DNA of 64,000 nucleotides, taken from contig CAYRUH010000016.1 of assembly GCA_964427415.1 (NCBI GenBank), forward strand, positions 1-64,000. The letters run 5' to 3'. Positions within the stretch are counted from its first letter, which is position 1, and each line of letters starts with the position of its first letter. Both the position numbers and the translations under genes were made by a program. The notes under the pieces are model-generated. The model was not told the origin of the DNA and searched no databases. It was given only the letters and a program-made list of their open reading frames with translations. Below, in pieces: positions 59,901 to 64,000 of the stretch. The stretch comes from Lentisalinibacter sp964427415 (GTDB lineage: Bacteria > Pseudomonadota > Gammaproteobacteria > Steroidobacterales > Woeseiaceae).

Positions 59901-60199
59901 CAGCCGATGGAGTAGGAGCTCTGATCGTCGAAGACCGGCTCCCAGGTAGTGCCCGCGTTCGTGGTTTTCCAGACGCCGCCGCTGCCGACCGCCACGTACC
60001 AGGTACTCGGGTCCTCGGGGTGCAGCACGATATCGGCGATGCGGCCGGACATGAAGGCCGGGCCGATATTCCTCAGCTCGAGCCCCTCCAGGGTCGCCGC
60101 GTTGAGCCCGGGCCCGGGCTGCTCGTCAGCCGCGTCCGCCGCAACGACGCCCAGCGGGAGCAACAGAAATATGGACAGGAGTCTGGCGGATATCTTCAT
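56909..60199 (-). CDS. Large secreted BNR/WD40-type beta-propeller protein
   Basis: About 1096 residues with a signal peptide (LLSIFLLLPLGVVAADAAD). Repeats of the sialidase/BNR type, with SxDGGxTW-like turns, are visible throughout (VWKTTNAGTTWEPVF, VYRSRDGGENWERMG, LYKSVDGGQTWEKLL, IHKSEDGGETWRELT), a VPS10/sortilin-like multi-bladed propeller. The C-terminal part (from about 800) adds a coiled-coil and beta domain. It would be exported to the periplasm or cell surface. Family members are called glycosyl hydrolases by resemblance, but no catalytic pattern can be seen. The start is ATG at 60199 or 60202. Confidence 0.85.
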   Translation of the reverse strand: MKISARLLSIFLLLPLGVVAADAADEQPGPGLNAATLEGLELRNIGPAFMSGRIADIVLHPEDPSTWYVAVGSGGVWKTTNAGTTWEPVFDDQSSYSIGCIALDPNDPDTVWVGTGENVSGRHVGYGDGVYRSRDGGENWERMGLEQSQHVGMIRIDPRDSDVIWVAAQGPLWSAAGQRGLYKSVDGGQTWEKLLGDDEYTGANEVHLDPRDPDVVYAVTWQRFRNVAALMNGGPGSGIHKSEDGGETWRELTEGLPEEDMGKIGFAISPQDPDVVYATIELARRTGGFWRSGDGGETWEKRNDYLSSGTGPHYYQELFASPHAFDRVYQMDVFLHVTHDGGENFTKMGFDAKHVDHHAMAFRPDDPDYLIVGTDGGLYESFDLGETWRYASNLPITQFYKVSVDYDEPFYNIYGGTQDNSSQGGPARTPNVHGITNSDWYVALGGDGHEPEADPTNPDIVYVQWQQGNLNRFDRRTGETVYIQPQPGRGEPEERFNWDAPILISPHDPARLYFASQRLWRSDSRGDEWQALSGDLTRDVDRLRQPMMGMRWSFDAPWDLYAMSRYSTIANLDESPLVEGLIYVGTDDGLIQVTEDGGETWREIDSLPGVPDYFYVNDIKADLHDPDTVYVAVDNHKAGDFEPYILKSTNRGRSWRSISDDLPDRHIVWRVIQDHVEADLLFAATEFGLFFTVDGGKNWTELDGGIPTIAFRDLEIQRRENDLVAASFGRGFFVLDDYTPLRDLSGQTLAGETVLFSVRDAAWYVPRDPLGCGTAGCQAFQGGSFYVAPNPPFGAVFTYYLPEKIRSRQEQRQQREKELKLEGAPIPFPDWDAVLDEELEEPPAVWLTVRDAAGEVVRHLEAPAEAGFHRVAWDLRYPDLNRWEPEREEEPSPWEIRHGVLAEPGEYSVALARRVNGRVETVGEPQSFRVSSIREPVLEGPAQSERVRFDRRVAELGRAVSAAVAAAQELVEETGAIKEVLTRSTADPALYAEAQGIEERARRLSVRLSGHGERAELGDAQPVSISRRLNVAGFGSTRNAYGPTGTQRTSLQIAEAELAEVKQALDQLIEVELAGLKERLDGAGVPWSPGRGIPRR

Positions 60200-60411
60200 C
60201 ATCCATCCCTCGGTCGAGTAGCCGAATTTCCATCCGGCTGAGCGGCCGGACATTGGCAACACTATGCCATAGCCGATCGCACCGGTTCAGCGGAACCGGA
60301 TGTCCGGGGTTACGATGAGCACCCGGCGAAGCGCCGCCAGCGCAGCCGATTCGAGCCCGTTCACGGCCGGCACGCCGGTCGGCCTGCGTTGCGGTTGACA
60401 GCGGGACGTTA

Positions 60412-60867
60412 TCAGGGAATCGGCAGCTCGGTCGTGCGACGCACCGTGCGCAGAGCGACGCTGGAGTGCACCCGGGCGACGCCCGGCAGCGTGGCGAGAT
60501 GCCGGCGATGGATGCGTTCGAAGTCCGCCATGTCCGCCACGACCAGCCGCAGCAGGTAGTCGAACTCGCCGGTCATGAGATAACACTCCATCACTTCGGG
60601 CAGCTCACGCACTGCCGCCTCGAACGCGTCCAGATCGCTCTGCTCCTCCCGTTGCAGGGTGATGCTGACGAAGACGTTGCCGGGCAACCCGACCCGGTTC
60701 TGATCCACAAGCGCCGCATAGCGCTGAATGAGTCCCGCCCGCTCGAGGGCACGGACCCGCCGCAGGCAGGCGGATTCCGAGAGATTCACGCTAGCGGCGA
60801 GTTCCACGTTGCTGATGCGTCCGTCGCGCTGCAGCGTGCGCAGTATGGCTCTGTCGTAACGATCCAT
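60412..60867 (-). CDS. Lrp/AsnC-family transcriptional regulator
   Basis: 151 residues. Winged helix at residues 5-50 (AILRTLQRDGRISNVELAASVNLSESACLRRVRALE), then the RAM ligand-binding domain (GNVFVSITLQREEQSDLDAFEAAV). It is divergent from alanine dehydrogenase and probably controls it in response to an amino acid, the usual arrangement for this pair. AT-rich sequence between the two genes (60885-60905) fits Lrp binding. Confidence 0.92.
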   Translation of the reverse strand: MDRYDRAILRTLQRDGRISNVELAASVNLSESACLRRVRALERAGLIQRYAALVDQNRVGLPGNVFVSITLQREEQSDLDAFEAAVRELPEVMECYLMTGEFDYLLRLVVADMADFERIHRRHLATLPGVARVHSSVALRTVRRTTELPIP

Positions 60868-61015
60868 TTCTATCGCATTAAATTGCGTGTTTTAAATTAA
60901 TTATCGCAGATACTGCCACAAATGCGAGTCCAAGCGCCCGTGATTCGCAACGACCGCCCGCCCCCGGCGCTATGCTTTGTCGGTCTGAGACTGCCGGTGA
61001 GACAGGGGGAACAGC
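60868..61015. promoter_or_regulatory. Divergent lrp/ald promoter region
   Basis: An AT-rich stretch (TTTTAAATTAATTA, about 60889-60902) in otherwise GC-rich DNA is typical of Lrp-type binding. A TATGCT near 60971 could be the ald -10 box but no good -35 is correctly spaced, which would fit an activated promoter. AGGGGGAA precedes the ald ATG. Confidence 0.4.
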
Positions 61016-62137
61016 ATGCGTATCGGCGTACCGAAAGAGATCAAGGTCCACGAATACCGGGTCGGCATGGTGCCGGCCGGTGTGAAAGAGCTGGTGCACG
61101 CGGGCCACGAGGTCGTGGTCGAGACCGGTGCCGGCCTCGCGATCAACATGACCGACGAAGACTACCGGGCAGCCGGCGCCCGCATCGCCGCCGACGCCGC
61201 CGAGGTCTTCGGGCAGGGCGAGCTGATCGTCAAGGTGAAAGAGCCCCAGCTGAAGGAGTGCGAGATGCTGCGAGAGGGACAGGTACTGTTCACCTACCTG
61301 CATCTCGCGGCCGACCCCCAGCAGACGGAAGGCCTGGTGAAGTCCGGCTGCACGGCCATCGCCTACGAGACGGTCACGGGTCCGGGCGGCTCGCTGCCGC
61401 TGCTCACGCCGATGAGCGAGGTGGCAGGACGCATGTCCATCCAGGCCGGTGCCCTCGCGCTGCAGAAAGCCGGCGGCGGCCGCGGCATCCTCCTTGGCGG
61501 CGTGCCCGGCGTGCGGCCCGCCCGGGTGGTCGTGCTGGGCGGCGGCGTCGCCGGCACGAACGCGACCGAGATGGCCATCGGCCTCGGCGCCGAGGTGACG
61601 GTGATCGACCGCTCCGTGCCCCGCCTGCGCCGGCTCAACGAGATCTTCGGCGGCCGCCTGAAGACCGAGTTCTCCACCCAGCACTCCATTGACACCCTGG
61701 TGCCGCGGGCGGACCTGGTGATCGGCTCGGTACTCATCACGGGCCACGCCGCACCCAAGCTGGTAACGAAGGAGCACGTCAAGGCCATGTGGCCCGGCTC
61801 CGTACTGGTCGACATCTCCATCGACCAGGGCGGCTGCTTCGAGACCAGCCGGCCGACGACCCACGCAGAGCCTACCTATATCGTGGACGACGTGGTGCAC
61901 TACTGCGTCACTAATATGCCGGGCGCGGTGCCGCGCACCTCCACGTTCGCGCTCACCAACGTGACACTGTCTTTCGTGCGCGCGCTGGCCGACAACGGCT
62001 GGCGCAAGGCGCTGGCGGCAGACGGGCACCTGGCCCACGGGCTGAACGTGCATGCGGGTCACGTCACCCACAAGGCCGTGGCGCAGGATCTGGGCTACAG
62101 CTACATGCCGGCAGAGGAAGCGGTCCGCGCCGCTTAG
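61016..62137 (+). CDS. ald: Alanine dehydrogenase
   Basis: 373 residues, the family length. It converts alanine to pyruvate and ammonia with NAD. Marks include RIGVPKEIKVHEYRVGMVP at the N-terminus, LFTYLHLAADP, the NAD loop VVLGGGVAGTNATEMA (about 180-195) and the active-site region AGHVTHKAVAQDL near the C-terminus. AGGGGGAA lies just upstream of the ATG. Divergent from an Lrp-type regulator. Confidence 0.96.
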   Translation: MRIGVPKEIKVHEYRVGMVPAGVKELVHAGHEVVVETGAGLAINMTDEDYRAAGARIAADAAEVFGQGELIVKVKEPQLKECEMLREGQVLFTYLHLAADPQQTEGLVKSGCTAIAYETVTGPGGSLPLLTPMSEVAGRMSIQAGALALQKAGGGRGILLGGVPGVRPARVVVLGGGVAGTNATEMAIGLGAEVTVIDRSVPRLRRLNEIFGGRLKTEFSTQHSIDTLVPRADLVIGSVLITGHAAPKLVTKEHVKAMWPGSVLVDISIDQGGCFETSRPTTHAEPTYIVDDVVHYCVTNMPGAVPRTSTFALTNVTLSFVRALADNGWRKALAADGHLAHGLNVHAGHVTHKAVAQDLGYSYMPAEEAVRAA

Positions 62138-62169
62138 CGGACCTGGCCGCCCGGATCGACCCGGTCGGC

Positions 62170-63747
62170 CTAGCCGCCCACGCGGCGGCCGCCCTGCCAA
62201 TAGCGGTCGCGGAGCCTGAACTTCTGCAGCTTGCCGGTGGCCGTGCGCGGCAGCTCATCGATGAAGTCGACCGATGTGGGGCACTTGAAGTGCGCCATGT
62301 CAGCCCGGCAGAAGGCGATCAACTCCTCTTCACTCGCGTTGTGACCGTCGCGCAGCACCACCAGGGCCTTCGGCGTCTCGCCCCACCTCTCGTGGGGCAC
62401 GCCGATGACGGCGCACTCCAGCACCGCCGGATGCTTGTACAGCGTGTCCTCGATATCCGGTGAGCTGATGTTCTCGCCGCCGGAGATGATCACGTCCTTC
62501 TTGCGGTCCACGATGTGGATATTGTTGGCGGCGTCCCAGACGGCGAGATCGCCGGTGTGGAAGTAGCCGTCGCGGATGGCCTGGTCCGTCTCCTCGGGCT
62601 GCGCCCAGTAGCCCTTGAACACGACGTTCGAGCGGGCGCAGACCTCGCCGACGGTCTCGCCGTCCTTCGGCACCTCGTTGCCGCCGCCGTCCAGCAGCCG
62701 GATGTCGACGCCTATGCCTGGCACGCCCGCGCGGGCACGGCGGCGGTAATCGTCGGCGGCGGTCGCGTGGTCCGGCTGTGACGACGTCAGGAAGGGCGCC
62801 GTCTCGGTAAGTCCATAGATCTGGATGAACTCCCAGCCGAGTTCCTGCTCCAGGCGCTCGATGAAGGCGGCGGGCGGCGGCGCGCCCGCGACGGTGAAGC
62901 GCGGCCGCGTGCGGATGTCGTGGTCGTCGCGGTCGGGGTAATCCAGGATGGTGCGCAGCACGGCCGGTGCCATGCAGGCGAAGGTGACACCCTCGCGCTC
63001 GATCAGCTCGAAGATCCGCCGGCCCTCCACGGCACGCAGCACGACATGGGTGCCGCCCATGCCCGTCAGCGCGTAGACGCCGCCCCAGCCATTGCAGTGG
63101 AACATAGGCAGCGTCCACAGCTCGACGTCATCGTGAGCCACACGCAGGTGGGCGATCAGGCTGTAGGCGTTGATGTAGCAGTTGCGGTGGGTGAGCATCA
63201 CGCCCTTCGGGCGCGCCGTGGTGCCGGAGGTATAATTGATGGAAACCACGTCATTTTCGTCCCGCACCGGCGGCGCCAGCGCCTCCGGCGAGGCCGCCGC
63301 GATGAGCGCCTCCCAGTCGCTCCAGCCGTCCCGCCCGGCGCCGTCGTGGGCGGCCACCACCCAATGCTCCACCGTCGGCAGCCGCTCGCGGATGGCGTCC
63401 AGCCTACCGGTGTATTCGTGATCGACCAGCACCGTCTTCACACCGGCGTGGTCGATGATGTAGGCGTGGTCCTCCGGTGTCAGCCGGTAGTTCAGCGGCA
63501 CCAGGATCGCGCCGATGCGCGCCGTAGCGTAAAAGCTCTCCAGGAAAAAGTGGGAATTCGGGCTCAGGATGCAGACCCGGTCGCCCTGGGCGATGCCGAG
63601 GCCCGTCAGCGCGTTGGCCAGCCGGTAGACCCGATCCGCGTACTCCGCGTAGGTGTAGCGCAGGTCGCCATCCACGACCGCGGTCTTGTCCGGGTACAGG
63701 CGCACGGGGCGCTCCAGGAAATCGTCGATGAGCAGCGGCACCTGCAT
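62170..63747 (-). CDS. Acyl-CoA synthetase (AMP-forming, fatty-acid/medium-chain type)
   Basis: 525 residues of the ANL superfamily. The AMP/ATP loop is INYTSGTTARPKGVML (near 170), the A5-like motif is YGLTETAP (near 310), and the C-terminal lysine of the adenylation step is in PRTATGKLQKF (near 510). DRKKDVIISGGENISSPDIE is the hinge. It activates a carboxylic acid to its CoA thioester for degradation or lipid use; chain length is not clear. The ATG at 63747 has GGAAGGGG upstream. Confidence 0.93.
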   Translation of the reverse strand: MQVPLLIDDFLERPVRLYPDKTAVVDGDLRYTYAEYADRVYRLANALTGLGIAQGDRVCILSPNSHFFLESFYATARIGAILVPLNYRLTPEDHAYIIDHAGVKTVLVDHEYTGRLDAIRERLPTVEHWVVAAHDGAGRDGWSDWEALIAAASPEALAPPVRDENDVVSINYTSGTTARPKGVMLTHRNCYINAYSLIAHLRVAHDDVELWTLPMFHCNGWGGVYALTGMGGTHVVLRAVEGRRIFELIEREGVTFACMAPAVLRTILDYPDRDDHDIRTRPRFTVAGAPPPAAFIERLEQELGWEFIQIYGLTETAPFLTSSQPDHATAADDYRRRARAGVPGIGVDIRLLDGGGNEVPKDGETVGEVCARSNVVFKGYWAQPEETDQAIRDGYFHTGDLAVWDAANNIHIVDRKKDVIISGGENISSPDIEDTLYKHPAVLECAVIGVPHERWGETPKALVVLRDGHNASEEELIAFCRADMAHFKCPTSVDFIDELPRTATGKLQKFRLRDRYWQGGRRVGG

Positions 63748-63952
63748 GCGGCATCCCCTTCCGGTCATCTGTATCTGCGTCGCCCCGCGAGTCATCGCGA
63801 GTCGTATGGCGGTTCATCGATTATGCGTACTCCCGCCGCAGGATTCACCTGTTCCGGCCGCGCTGCGGTGGGCCACGGCAGACACGGGCCGGCGCTGTCG
63901 CGTAGGCTGGCGCCATGATCACGGACTGCGAGCAGGGCTCCGGGGCATCGGT

Positions 63953-64000
63953 ATGGACCCGACGGTCTGGCCGCTGACGACGCTGGCGGTCGCATTCGGC
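63953..64000 (+). CDS. Start of a membrane protein cut by the window edge (TauE/SafE-like?)
   Basis: Only 16 codons (MDPTVWPLTTLAVAFG) are in the window. The hydrophobic start resembles sulfite-exporter TauE/SafE family N-termini but could be any membrane protein. No strong ribosome site precedes it. Confidence 0.25.
   Translation, partial: MDPTVWPLTTLAVAFG

Noticed and set aside
1..64000. tRNA, rRNA, CRISPR arrays, insertion sequences, prophage genes
   Set aside because: I looked for tRNA-like segments, regular repeat-spacer arrays and transposase motifs and saw none; the BNR repeats in the propeller gene are protein repeats, not DNA arrays.

Overview
This 64 kb window is a GC-rich piece of a Gram-negative chromosome, most likely from a gammaproteobacterium. 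It carries LPS inner-core genes (Kdo kinase, heptosyltransferases, HldD, an LpxL-type acyltransferase), GlnE, an HtpX/HtpG pair, CysK/CysB, Lrp/alanine dehydrogenase, TonB machinery and many predicted lipoproteins. The lipoprotein peptidase, the beta-propeller exoprotein, the TonB-dependent receptor and the SO2930-type cytochrome suggest a free-living, perhaps marine, heterotroph. I cannot name the genus. I see no phage, insertion sequence, integron, CRISPR array, rRNA or tRNA; the window reads as ordinary chromosome with short, densely packed operons.

Layout: 0.1-6 kb holds ornithine aminotransferase, a coiled-coil membrane protein with a helix-hairpin-helix end, a PEBP protein, a TonB-like protein, MsrB and HtpG (with a clear sigma-32-type promoter). 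6-12.5 kb holds small unknown genes, the PpnN nucleosidase, an L,D-transpeptidase, an NTF2-like lipoprotein with a membrane partner, a secreted deacylase-like zinc protein and HtpX. 12.6-20.6 kb is the LPS core block (acyltransferase, KdkA, two GT9 enzymes, HldD, a CHCC zinc protein) followed by GlnE. 20.6-31 kb holds a flavodoxin, a GGDEF-EAL protein, divergent cysK/cysB, an SH3-domain protein, PBP4, an outer-membrane DUF3187-type protein and a three-gene phospholipid cassette (CDP-alcohol transferase, HAD phosphatase, TVP38 protein). 31-42.6 kb holds an ECF sigma/anti-sigma pair, a quinone-oxidoreductase-like enzyme, a transglutaminase/TPR lipoprotein with a PAS sigma-54 activator, a KefB-type antiporter and the PA2778/PA2779 pair. 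42.6-64 kb holds an epimerase-like reductase, a lone ABC ATPase, a cytochrome/beta-helix lipoprotein pair, a diguanylate cyclase, a cupin, a TonB receptor, AlaX, an M3 peptidase, a LysR regulator, a giant beta-propeller protein, divergent lrp/ald and an acyl-CoA synthetase.

The most unusual place is 36.87-37.26 kb. A PAS-domain sigma-54 activator gene is read leftward. Directly upstream lie three copies of a 15-bp palindromic operator, then a near-perfect sigma-54 promoter (TTGGCACGGTCCGTGCA) pointing rightward. That promoter leads into about 255 nt that contain no convincing gene but five consecutive perfect inverted repeats, the last followed by a T-tract. This layout fits an activator controlling a sigma-54-dependent structured small RNA, in the manner of CbrB-CrcZ or GlrR-GlmY, but the sequence resembles neither RNA as far as I can tell.

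Other points of note are a CTG start codon inferred for waaF from its Shine-Dalgarno site and conserved N-terminus, a long-armed inverted repeat covering the -10 regions of both cysK and cysB, 12-bp tandem repeats at the 3' ends of two genes, and a palindrome partly shared by two convergent gene junctions. Many long open frames lie antisense to these genes; they are products of the high GC content and are left out.
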